A stretch of 64,000 nucleotides of DNA from Blastomussa wellsi (taxonomy: Eukaryota > Cnidaria > Anthozoa > Scleractinia > Plerogyridae), in the NCBI GenBank assembly GCA_947652115.1, contig OX393568.1:11193447-11257446 (forward strand), given 5' to 3'. Below, piece after piece: positions 37,601-47,568 of this stretch. The notes beneath the pieces are model-generated. The model did not search any database. It had not been told where the DNA came from and saw only the letters and a list, made by a program, of their open reading frames with translations. How positions within the stretch are numbered: position 1 is the first letter of the stretch; each line of letters opens with the position of its first letter. The position numbers and the translations under genes were made by a program.

Positions 37601-40600
37601 TCGTAATTTCAACGTTTCGCGGCACCCGCAATTTTTTAGCAAAAAGTGAAATTTTTCGGAAGGCCAAAAAGTGATTTTTTGGAACTTCGTCCCAATCGGC
37701 TGAAATTAAAGCGCAAATGTGCGCGCAGTGTTCTTATGACGAGAACATCGTAATTTCAAGGTTTCGCGGCACGCGCAATTTTTTAGCAAAAAATGAAATT
37801 TTTCGGAAGGCCAAAAAGTGATTTTTGGGAACTTCGTCCGAATCGGCTGAAATTAAAGCGCAAATTTGCGCGCAGTGTTCTTATGACGAGAACATCGTAA
37901 TTTCAACGTTTCGCGGCACCCGCAATTTTTTAGCAAAAATGAAATTTTTCGGGAGGCCAAAAAGTGATTTTTGGGAACTTCGTCCGAATCGGCTGAAATT
38001 AAAGCGCAAAGGTGCGCGCAGTGTTCTTATGACGAGAACATCGTAATTTCAACGTTTCGCGGCACCCGCAATTTTTTAGCAAAAAATGAAATTTTTCGGG
38101 AGGCCAAAAAGTGATTTTTGGGAACTTCATCCGAATCGGCTGAAATTAAAGCGCAAATGTGCGCGCAGTGTTCTTATGACGAGAACATCGTAATTTCAAC
38201 GTTTCGCGGCACCCGCAATTTTTTAGCAAAAAATGAAATTTTTCGGATGGCCAAAAAGTGATTTTTTGGAACTTCGTCCGAATCGGCTGAAATTAAAGCG
38301 CAAATGTGCGCGCAGTGTTCTTATGACGAGAACATCGTAATTTCAAGGTTTCGCGGCACGCGCAATTTTTTAGCAAAAAATGAAATTTTTCGGAAGGCCA
38401 AAAAGTGATTTTTGGGAACTTCGTCCGAATCGGCTGAAATTAAAGCGCAAATGTGCGCGCAGTGTTCTTATGACGAGAACATCGTAATTTCAACGTTTCG
38501 CGGCACCCGCAATTTTTTAGCAAAAAATGAAATTTTTCGGAAGGCCAAAAAGTGATTTTTTGGAACTTTGTCCGAATCGGCTGAAATTAAAGCGCAAATG
38601 TGCGCGCAGTGTTCTTATGACGAGAACATCGTAATTTCAACGTTTCGCGGCACGCGCAATTTTTTAGCAAAAAATGAAATTTTTCGGGAGGCCAAAAAGT
38701 GATTTTTGGGAACTTCGTCCGAATCGGCTGAAATTAAAGCGCAAATGTGCGCGCAGTGTTCTTATGACGAGAACATCGTAATTTCAACGTTTCGCGGCAC
38801 CGGCAATTTTTTAGCAAAAACTGAAATTTTTGGGGAGGCCAAAAAGTGATTTTTGGGAACTTCATCCGAATCGGCTGAAATTAAAGCGCAAATGTGCGCG
38901 CAGTGTTCTTATGACGAGAACATCGTAATTTCAACGTTTCGCGGCACCCGCAATTTTTTAGCAAAAAATGAAATTTTTCGGATGGCCAAAAGGTGATTTT
39001 TTGGAACTTCGTCCGAATCGGCTGAAATTAAAGCGCAAATGTGCGCGCAGTGTTCTTATGACGAGAACATCGTAATTTCAACGTTTCGCGGCACCCGCAA
39101 TTTTTTAGCAAAAAGTGAAATTTTTCGGGAGGCCAAAAAGTGATTTTTTGGAACTTCGTCCGAATCGGCTGAAATTAAAGCGCAAATGTGCGCGCAGTGT
39201 TCTTATGACGAGAACATCGTAATTTCAACGTTTCGCGGCACCCGCAATTTTTTAGCAAAAAATGAAATTTTTCGGGAGGCCAAAAAGTGATTTTTGGGAA
39301 CTTCGTCCGAATCGGCTGAAATTAAAGCGCAAATGTGCGCGCAGTGTTCTTATGACGAGAACATCGTAATTTCAACGTTTCGCGGCACCCGCAATTTTTT
39401 AGCAAAAAATGAAATTTTTCGGAAGGCCAAAAAGTGATTTTTTGGAACTTTGTCCGAATCGGCTGAAATTAAAGCGCAAATGTGCGCGCAGTGTTCTTAT
39501 GACGAGAACATCGTAATTTCAACGTTTCGCGGCACGCGCAATTTTTTAGCAAAAAATGAAATTTTTCGGGAGGCCAAAAAGTGATTTTTGGGAACTTCGT
39601 CCGAATCGGCTGAAATTAAAGCGCAAATGTGCGCGCAGTGTTCTTATGACGAGAACATCGTAATTTCAACGTTTCGCGGCACCCGCAATTTTTTAGCAAA
39701 AATTAAAATTTTTCGGAAAGCCAAAAAATCATTTTTTGGAACTTCGTCCGAATCAGCTGAAATTTTAGTGCAAATATGCGCGCAGTGTTCTTATGACGAG
39801 AACATCGTAATTTCAACGTTTCGCGGCACCCGCAATTTTTTAGCAAAAAATGAAATTTTTCGGGAGGCCAAAAAGTGATTTTTGGGAACTTCGTCCGAAT
39901 CGGCTGAAATTAAAGCGCAAATATGCGCGCAGTGTTCTTATGACGAGAACATCGTAATTTCAACGTTTCGCGGCACCCGCAATTTTTTAGCAAAAAATTA
40001 AATTTTTCGGGAGCCCAAAAAGTGATTTTTGGGAACTTCATCCGAATCGGCTGAAATTAAAGCGCAAATATGCGCGCAGTGTTCTTATGACGAGAACATC
40101 GTAATTTCAACGTTTCGCGGCACCCGCAATTTTTTAGCAAAAAATGAAATTTTTCGGGAGGCCAAAAAGTGATTTTTTGGAACTTCGTCCGAATCGGCTG
40201 AAATTAAAGCGCAAATGTGCGCGCAGTGTTCTTATGACGAGAACATCGTAATTTCAACGTTTCGCGGCACCCGCAATTTTTTAGCAAAAAATGAAATTTT
40301 TCGGAAGGCCAAAAAGTGATTTTTTGGAACTTCGTCCGAATCGGCTGAAATTAAAGCGCAAATGTGCGCGCAGTGTTCTTATGACGAGAACATCGTAATT
40401 TCAACGTTTCGCGGCACCCGCAATTTTTTAGCAAAAAATGAAATTTTTCGGAAGGCCAAAAAGTGATTTTTGGGAACTTCGTCCGAATCGGCTGAAATTA
40501 AAGCGCAAATGTGCGCGCAGTGTTCTTATGACGAGAACATCGTAATTTCAACGTTTCGCGGCACCCGCAATTTTTTAGCAAAAAGTGAAATTTTTCGGAA

Positions 40601-42061
40601 GGCCAAAAAGTGATTTTTGGGAACTTCGTCCGAATCGGCTGAAATTAAAGCGCAAATGTGCGCGCAGTGTTCTTATGACGAGAACATCGTAATTTCAAGG
40701 TTTCGCGGCACGCGCAATTTTTTAGCAAAAAATGAAATTTTTCGGGAGGCCAAAAAGTGATTTTTGGGAACTTCGTCCGAATCGGCTGAAATTAAAGCGC
40801 AAATGTGCGCGCAGTGTTCTTATGACGAGAACATCGTAATTTCAACGTTTCGCGGCACCCGCAATTTTTTAGCAAAAAATGAAATTTTTCGGAAAGCCAA
40901 AAAGTGATTTTTGGGAACTTCGTCCGAATCGGCTGAAATTTTACCGCAAATGTGCGCGCAGTGTTCTTATGACGAGAACATCGTAATTTCAACGTTTCCC
41001 GGCACCCGCAATTTTTTAGCAAAAAATGAAATTTTTCGGAAGGCCAAAAAGTGATTTTTGGGAACTTCGTCCGAATCGGCTGAAATTAAAGCGCAAATGT
41101 GCGCGCAGTGTTCTTATGACGAGAACATCGTAATTTCAACGTTTCGCGGCACCCGCAATTTCTTAGCAAAAAATAAAATTTTTCGGAAGGCCAAAAAGTG
41201 ATTTTTGGGAACTTCGTCCCAATCGGCTGAAATGAAACCGCAAATGTGCGCGCAGTGTTCTTATGACGAGAACATCGTAATTTCAACGTTTCGCGGCACC
41301 CGCAATTTTTTAGCAAAAAATGAAATTTTTCGGGAGGCCAAAAAGTGATTTTTGGGAACTTCGTCCGAATCGGCTGAAATTAAAGCGCAAATGTGCGCGC
41401 AGTGTTCTTATGACGAGAACATCGTAATTTCAACGTTTCGTGGCACCCGCAATTTTTTAGCAAAAAATGAAATTTTTCGGGAGGCCAAAAAGTGATTTTT
41501 GGGAACATTGTCCGAATCGGCTGAAATTGAAGCACAAATGTGCGCGCACTGTTCTTATGACGAGAACATGGTAATTTGAACGTTTCGCGGCACCCGCAAT
41601 TTTTTAGCAAAAAATAAAATTTTTCGGAAAGCCAAAAAGTGATTTTTGGGAACTTCGTCCGAATCGGCTGAAATTTTAGCGCAAATGTGCGCGCAGTGTT
41701 CTTATGACGAGAACATCTTAATTTCAACGTTTCGCGGCACGCGCAATTTTTTAGGAAAAAATGAAATTTTTCGGGAGGCCAAAAAGTCATTTTTGGGAAC
41801 TTCGTCCGAATCGGCTGAAATTAAAGCGCAAATGTGCGCGCAGTGTTCTTATGACGAGAACATCGTAATTTCAACGTTTCGCGGCACGCGCAACTTTTTA
41901 GCAAAAACTGAAATTTTTCGGAAGGCCAAAAAGTGATTTTTTGGAACTTCGTCCGTATCGGCTGAAATTAAAGCGCAAATGTGCGCGCAGTGTTCTTATG
42001 ACGAGAACATCGTAATTTCCACGTTTCGCGGCACGCGCAATTTTTTAGCACGCGCAATTTT
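34630..42061 (+). repeat. 147-bp satellite array, right part
   Basis: About 50 monomers continue in the same orientation up to the junction. A subfamily with TTTCAAGGTTTCGCGGCACGCG (last CAACG changed to CAAGG) recurs here (for example near 34827, 35259, 36139, 36581, 37463, 37758, 38344 and 40697); I did not see it left of the gap. Other local variants are AAAAAGTGAAATTTTTC and GAATCAGCTGAAATTTTAGTGC (near 36815 and 39755). One monomer near 35170 lacks about 13 bp after CGGAAG. Order is less regular than on the left. Monomers nearest the junction (41500-42030) carry the most private substitutions. Confidence 0.95.
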
Positions 42062-42548
42062 AAAAGAGGCGACGGCGTTACTCGACAATATTTGTATTGT
42101 AACAACACTGTAACAACAACAACTTGCAATTGCGATTAGTTGGTCTCTGAGATAAACATGAACAGCTGTCCAAACAAAGTCCGCCATGTCTCCTTTCCCG
42201 GACTGAACGGGAGATAGTCCATAATAACCATCCCCAGAAGAACGTGGTAGTCACCCTGTAACGCAATTGTGACAAGTTACGATAGCGCGCCAAATTCGTC
42301 TTCGAAAGAAGGGAGAAAGGGCTGCTTTATTTACCTTAATAACTGAATATTTCACTTTCTTGAGCCTAAATTTATTTTCAAGTTGATTTTGCGTGTTACA
42401 ATTTGGCACTTACACCATAATCAGCCGTAACACTGAAACAATCGTCTCATGACCGGGTGCAACCGTTTCAGTATGAAAGAATATTATGGGATGTCGCTGA
42501 GTCAGTTGAACACGGCGAGGTCAACAGCGAGTATTTCCAATATTCATA

Positions 42549-42662
42549 CTAAGTCTACAAGCAATTCTTCAATTCCAAACTTCCAACAGGCCAATCTTTG
42601 GAAGGTCGGCCACAACTCACGCCAGCATATACGCTTTAGCTAAGAATTGCTTGTAGACTTAG
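42549..42662. repeat. Inverted repeat with 20-bp perfect arms, unit 1
   Basis: Arms CTAAGTCTACAAGCAATTCT (42549-42568) and its exact reverse complement (42643-42662) flank a 74-base centre. A transcript could fold into a long hairpin. It may be the remnant of a small non-autonomous DNA element or a foldback; no target-site duplication was recognised. Confidence 0.85.
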
Positions 42663-42794
42663 CTTCGCGCCTGGCTCTGTGTTTCCCCAAATCACTAAGT
42701 TTAACCGCCAGCGTCATAAACGCTCTCAGCGATCTCGGGGCAACAACTTTTCTCGGTTCTTTGAGATAAGGTATAGACTTGCGTGTTTCCAGAC

Positions 42795-42976
42795 TTAATG
42801 AAGTCCTTCTAACAACCAGGCGGGCACAAGCATCTTAGTGAATATGTCAGCCAGTCTTCTGGCAAAAAAGATTCCGAGCTGCGAGATAGGCTTGTTGGCA
42901 GGAGAGCGCCACTGACACTTTGCGCGCCAAAATAGTACGTCACAATGCTCTTTCTCTTTACGTCTATATACTCCAC
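42795..42976 (-). pseudogene. Copia-like RNase H C-terminal fragment, unit 1
   Basis: Read on the minus strand, the open frame ends RRLADIFTKMLVPAWLLEG followed shortly by a stop. The LADIFTKxL motif is the well-known C-terminal signature of Ty1/copia RNase H, and it lies at the end of the frame as expected. Upstream residues YIDVKRKS in a neighbouring frame recall the H-I-D-V-K stretch that precedes it in copia proteins. One A fewer in the run near 42866 puts the two parts in different frames here than in units 2-7. I see no recognisable reverse transcriptase or integrase, so this is at most a decayed scrap. The motif is short and coincidence is not excluded. Confidence 0.4.
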
Positions 42977-42999
42977 TGCGGGAAAACAGGTAGACTTGA

Positions 43000-44270
43000 G
43001 GATGACAGATTGTCACCGGCTTTGGGATTGGAAAACTCCTTCTGGTTGCACGCCAATTTCTGTTTTGCGCTTTGGTTCCACCAGTTTCAGAACACTTCAA
43101 TCATTCTTTTTTTCCTTCCCCATAACTACCTTATTTCAACTATATTTTGCCTCACAACTGTGTTCGTTTCGGCGCACTTTCTTCTGGCCATGGCTTACTC
43201 GGCCAATAGAAAACATCATCCAAACTGGAAATTCTTACCATGGAAAAGCCTGGGATGGTGCACGGAAATTTTCCTCCCAGCCTTTCGCTCAAATTTCTCA
43301 ATCGCCCTGACAAACTCGGATCCGGGTTTCGTGGGAGGTACGATTTCCTCCTTCAGATTCTCAGTACGATCGAATGGGTGCCTCTTTTGGTCCAAGGTAA
43401 AGAAGTCAGATGTGAAACAATGGCTAACGCTTATCACGGGCGCCGCCGCGTTAGGGCGTTCAAAAACAAAATAAAAACTAAATTACCAGATCATCTTTAC
43501 ACTTTTCAAGTAAATGCAATTAAAAAAAAATTAAACTACTTTTAAAACACTTTTAAGAACCTTTTAAAAAATTCGTTTAACTATTTCTACATGGGGAATA
43601 CGTCTATTATCCATATATTCTAGCTTTGCATGCCTGGAAGTAGCTGACTTAAGTTGTTGTTTCAATTTGAAGGCCACAACGAAAGTGCCGCTTTTGGCTG
43701 AGTACGTTATCGCATATCAAATGAGAGTGTACTACAAGTTACAAAAGGACTCCAAACGAACAATAGATCGACCTGTAAAATGCACGAACTGCTAAGTTGA
43801 ACAAAACGTTTTTGCAAGTATTCATCAGTTTGCGTATTCAAATTTGGACGAAGTTTCTTGCAGTAAAACATCTCGTAAATTAAGCATAAACACTGAAATT
43901 TCCATGACGTTTTCTATCTCAAAAAGTGAAAATCGTTTGATTAATATTAGCAACGCATAAATCAGTCCCATATATCATCCTTGACGGGTGTTTCTCATTG
44001 CTGGATAGTCCATAACACAAAATCATATGAAGTCACTCATTACCGGCGTAACGGGACAAAAATGTTGCGCTCTACGCTAAGCTTCGAGGCTTTAGTAAAG
44101 TGGAGTTGACAGTCTTGAAATAGGTTTCACTGCCGGCGAAAAAATGCTGCATTTCCAATCCCAAGCGCACTTTAACTGAGCTCACAATCCGACTCGATCA
44201 GTTGACTTCCGGCGGAAATAAATTATTGCCAACTATAAAAAACCTAATTTTTTGCTAGCAACCCAAGGGA
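43000..44270. other. Unrecognised non-coding stretch of the 3.3-kb unit
   Basis: Between the copia-like fragment and the SINE I recognise no gene or element. Open frames of 60-184 codons exist on both strands (for example around 42920-43474 plus and 43216-43437 minus), but they overlap each other, have no recognisable domains and vary in length between units through single-base changes. Short A/T-rich runs occur near 43520-43570. The equivalent stretch in each other unit is the same. Confidence 0.6.
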
Positions 44271-44272
44271 TT

Positions 44273-44490
44273 TCAGAGATGGCCGAGCGAAATCGCTGGC
44301 GGACCGTTGATTCTGCATGGTCATCTCCGACTCGCGTGTTAAAATCTGCCTGCACAGGGATAGCCTTATATGGCTTGGGGGCCGGGTAGCCCAACCCCCC
44401 GTTTGGACTTGAAACTGCGACCGCTGAGTCGGGTTTTTTTTCTGATTTTTTTTTTAATTTTATTTATTTATTGATTGATTGATTGATTGG
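44273..44490 (+). mobile_element. tRNA-Leu-like SINE candidate, unit 1
   Basis: The head resembles a leucine tRNA: TCAGAGA then TGGCCGAGCG (44280-44289), a full match to the Pol III A box TRGYNNANNG. It is followed 47 bases later by TGTTAAAATCT (44337-44347), a degraded B box (typical GGTTCGAATCC). The body has a GC-rich foldable segment (GGGGGCCGGGTAGCCCAACCCCC) and the tail is T-rich, ending in TTGATTGATTGATTGATTGG. A tRNA-related head, unrelated body and short simple-repeat tail are the defining layout of a SINE. It sits at the same place in all units, so it inserted before the array was amplified. Flanking duplications were not identified. Confidence 0.55.
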
Positions 44491-44560
44491 CTTTCGTATT
44501 AAGGGACCAAAGAAAAAGCGCGCGCATGTGCAGCACGCAAACCTTGTTATTGGACACCTT

Positions 44561-44724
44561 ACAAAAATCGTCTCCAGTAATTTGTGGCTCACAAAAATCG
44601 TCTTACAAATCCAGTAATTTGTGGCTTATTAAAATCGTCTTAAAAAAGTAATTTGTGGCTGAAAAAATCACTTTACAAATCCAGAATTTTTGGCTTACAA
44701 AATTCGTCTTACAAATCCAGTAAT
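44561..44724 (+). repeat. 37-bp-period minisatellite, unit 1
   Basis: Five imperfect copies of ACAAAAATCGTCTTACAAAT-CCAGTAATTTGTGGCTT are present, the first lacking seven bases and the last truncated; copies are 28-37 bp. Array copy number is the same in all complete units, so it did not expand after the 3.3-kb unit was amplified. Confidence 0.8.
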
Positions 44725-45443
44725 CACTCGATCGATCGGACTGAAAAATACACGTGCTTAACAATTGACAACAAAGAATGCCTATGATTATAATAAGAAC
44801 GAAAATTGGTGGTTTTCATGTCACGCAAGTATCACGCACGTAAGAAATAAAATCGCTTACCATTCAATAAATTGAGTCAAGAAATTGAAATATCACGGAA
44901 GAGTAATAAATAAAGAACGTGGCAAAGTTTAGGGGATGTACGATATTCCGAACTCGAGTCATTCGGCAAAGTGTATAACTGAAAATTATAGTGCTTAGTA
45001 TGGAGACGCCATATGCATGTTTGTGCCCCTCTGAGGAACTCCAACATGGCGGCCGGAAACCAGTGGAAACATTTGGAGTTTACTTTGGCTCTCTCAAAAC
45101 GTTTCTTCTCGTTGTTAAACTTGAAAACATTCGCATAGACACTTCCCTCGATATATCGGCTACTCAGAACTCGAAAAGATAAGGCGAATCGATATTTTCG
45201 CGCACGTAACATGTTACCCAGAAACAATGCCGATGTCAGCCATTGTGAAAAATCTCAAATTCAAACTGTTCTATTTTCAAAACAAAGCCGTCTACCGAGC
45301 TGAAAACAGGCCAGCAGATAATGTTTAAAAATGACTTTTACCTGAGGAAGTTGAAAACTCAAAATGTTTGATTTTAGTTTTTTCTGACGTCACGTGAAAA
45401 CCAAGAATTGGACTTCAAAAGTTGAATCTCTGTTAGACCTTTT
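44725..45443. other. Unrecognised non-coding 3' part of the 3.3-kb unit
   Basis: This part includes CGATCGATCG near 44729, an AACATGGCGGCC segment near 45044 and the CRE/E-box palindrome. A minus-strand frame of 116 codons (44877-45227) is open in several units but is cut short in unit 4 and disrupted in unit 2 by deletions, has no recognisable domain, and overlaps a plus-strand frame; I do not call it a gene. Confidence 0.6.
45385..45396. promoter_or_regulatory. CRE-like and E-box-like palindrome
   Basis: TGACGTCACGTG joins the CREB/ATF palindrome TGACGTCA to the E-box CACGTG. It is kept in every complete unit (48589, 51873, 55145, 58429 and 61711). No linked gene is seen, so a regulatory role is unproven; it may simply be inherited from a transposable element. 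Confidence 0.3.
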
Positions 45444-45479
45444 AAAAGAGGCGACTACGTTACTCGACAATATTCGTAT

Positions 45480-45736
45480 TGTAACAACACTGTAACAACA
45501 ACAACTTGCAATTGCGATTAGTTGGTCTCTGAGATAAACATGAACAGCTGTCCAAACAAAGTCCGCCATGTCTCCTTTCCCGGACTGAACGGGAGATAGT
45601 CCATAATAACCATCCCCAGAAGAACGTGGTAGTCACCCTGTAACGCAATTGTGACAAGTTACGATAGCGCGCCAAATTCGTCTTCGAAAGAAGGGAGAAA
45701 GGGCTGCTTTATTTCACACCATAATCAGCCGTAACA
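45480..45736 (-). repeat. Possible LTR remnant downstream of the copia-like fragment (unit 2 example)
   Basis: On the minus strand, about 360 bases past the end of the RNase H-like frame, a 257-bp stretch begins TGTTACGG and ends GTTACA, has an early AATAAA and lies where a 3' LTR would be expected. No polypurine tract precedes it and no second LTR copy was found, so the call is weak. Equivalent stretches occur in every unit; in unit 1 it is interrupted by the extra 78 bp. Confidence 0.25.
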
Positions 45737-45851
45737 CTGAAACAATCGTCTCATGACGGGAGCAACCGTTTCAGTATGAAAGAATATTATGGGATGTCGC
45801 TGAGTCAGTTTAACACGGCGATGTCAACAGCGAGTATTTACAATATTCATA

Positions 45852-45965
45852 CTAAGTCTACAAGCAATTCTCCAATTCCAAACTTCCAACAGGCCAATCT
45901 TTGGAAGGTCGGCCACAACTCACGCCAGTATATACGCTTTAGCTAAGAATTGCTTGTAGACTTAG
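45852..45965. repeat. Inverted repeat, unit 2
   Basis: Both 20-bp arms are intact (45852-45871 and 45946-45965). Loop substitutions relative to unit 1 include CCAGTATAT for CCAGCATAT. Confidence 0.85.
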
Positions 45966-46097
45966 CTTCGCGCCTGGCTCTGTGTTTCCCCAAATCACTA
46001 AGTTTAACCGCCAGCGTCATAAACGCTCTCAGCGATCTCGGGGCAACAACTTTTCTCGGTTCTTTGAGATAAGGTATAGACTTGCGTGTTTCCAGAC

Positions 46098-46280
46098 TTA
46101 ATGATGTCCTTCTAACAACCATGCGGGCACAAGCATCTTAGTGAATATGTCAGCCAGTCTTCTGGCAAAAAAAGATTCCGAGCTGCAAGATAGGCTTGTT
46201 GGCAGGAGAGCGCCACTGACACTTTGCGCGTCAAAATAGTAAGTCACAATGCTCTTTCTCTTTACGTCTATATACTCCAC
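46098..46280 (-). pseudogene. Copia-like RNase H C-terminal fragment, unit 2
   Basis: Here a single 60-codon frame links EYIDVKRKS (residues about 2-10) to RRLADIFTKMLVPAWLLEG near its end, because the A run has one more base than in unit 1. The region between them lacks the usual copia spacing pattern, which suggests decay. Confidence 0.4.
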
Positions 46281-47568
46281 TGCGGGAAAACAGGTACACT
46301 TGGGGATGACAGATTGTCACCGGCTTTGGGATTGGAAAACTCCTTCTGGTTGCACGCCAATTTCTGTTTTGCGCTTTGGTTCCACCAGTTTCAGAACACT
46401 TCAATCATTCTTTTTTTTTCCTTTCCCATAACTTCCTTTTTTCAACTATATTTTGCCTCACAACTGTGTTCGTTTCGGTGTACTTTCTTCTGGCCACGGC
46501 TTACTCGGCCTATAGAAACCATCATCCAAACTGGAAATTCTTACCATGGAAAAGCCTGGGATGGTGCACGGAAATTTTCCTCCCAGCCTTTCGCTCAAAT
46601 TTCTCAATCGCCCTGACAAACTCGGATCCGGGTTTCGTGGGAGGCACGATTTCCTCCTTCAGATTCTCAGTACGATCGAATGGGTGCCTCTTTTGGTCCA
46701 AGGTAAAGAAGTCAGAAGTGAAACAATGGCTAACGCTTATCACGGGCGCCGCCGCGTTAGGGCGTTCAAAAAGAAAATCATCTAGATCATCTTTACACTT
46801 TTCAAGTAAATGCAATTAAAAAAAATTAAACTACTTTTAAAACACTTTTAAGAACCTTTTAAAAAATTCGTTTAACTATTTCTACATGGGGAATACGTCT
46901 ATTATCCATGTATTCTAGCTTTGCATGCCTGGAACTAGATGACTTAAGTTGTTGTTTCAATTTGAAGGCCACAACGAAAGTGCCGCTTTTGGCTGAGTAC
47001 GTTATCGCATATCAAATGAGAGTGTACTACAAGTTACAAAAGGACTCCAAACGAACAATAGATCGACCTGTAAAATGCACGAACTGCTAAGTTGAACAAA
47101 ACGTTTTTGCAAGTATTCATCAGTTTGCGTATTCAAATTTGGACGAAGTTTCTTGCAGTAAAACATCTCGTAAATTAAGCATAAACACTGAAATTTCCAT
47201 GACGTTTTCTATCTCAAAAAGTGAAAATCGTTTGATTAATATTAGCAACGCATAAATCAGTCCCATATATCATCCTTGACGGGTGTTTCTCATTGCTGGA
47301 TAGTCCATAACACAAAATCATATGAAGTCACTCATTACCGGCGTAACGGGACAAAAATGTTGCGCTCTACGCTAAGCTTCGAGGCTTTAGTAAAGTGGAG
47401 TTGACAGTCTTGAAATAGGTTTCACTGTCGGCGAAAAAATGCTGCATTTCCAATCCCAAGCGCACTTTAACTGAGCTCACAATCCGACTCGATCAGTTGA
47501 CTTCCGGCGGAAATGAATTATTGCTAACTATAAAAAAACCTAATTTTTTGCTAGCAACCCAAGGGATT

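Larger units (their letters stand above)
42062..45443 (+). repeat. 3.3-kb macrosatellite unit 1 (junction-proximal, 3382 bp)
   Basis: This is the first of seven head-to-tail units; I place the boundary arbitrarily at AAAAGAGGCGAC. It is the most divergent unit: it holds a 78-bp stretch at about 42333-42411 missing from all others, GACGGCG where others have GACTACG, one base fewer in the A run near 42866, and longer spacing near 43475. Order of contents: LTR-like stretch, inverted repeat, copia-like fragment, unrecognised sequence (43000-44270), SINE-like element, minisatellite, and unrecognised sequence with a CRE/E-box palindrome. I saw no supportable gene. Confidence 0.93.

Noticed and set aside
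1..42061. Dozens of open frames of 60-174 codons on both strands across the satellite
   Set aside because: The monomer is 147 bp, exactly 49 codons, so any frame free of stops in one monomer stays open into the next until a variant base or the TGA at the monomer start closes it. Frames on both strands overlap and encode the same translated satellite. They are artefacts of periodicity.
1..42061. CRISPR-like array
   Set aside because: The repeats are contiguous 147-bp monomers without unique spacers, in a eukaryotic context.
44246..44256. AATTTTTTG as an Sm-protein binding site
   Set aside because: The match is short and A/T-rich, sits upstream of the SINE-like element, and has no snRNA-like stem-loop after it.
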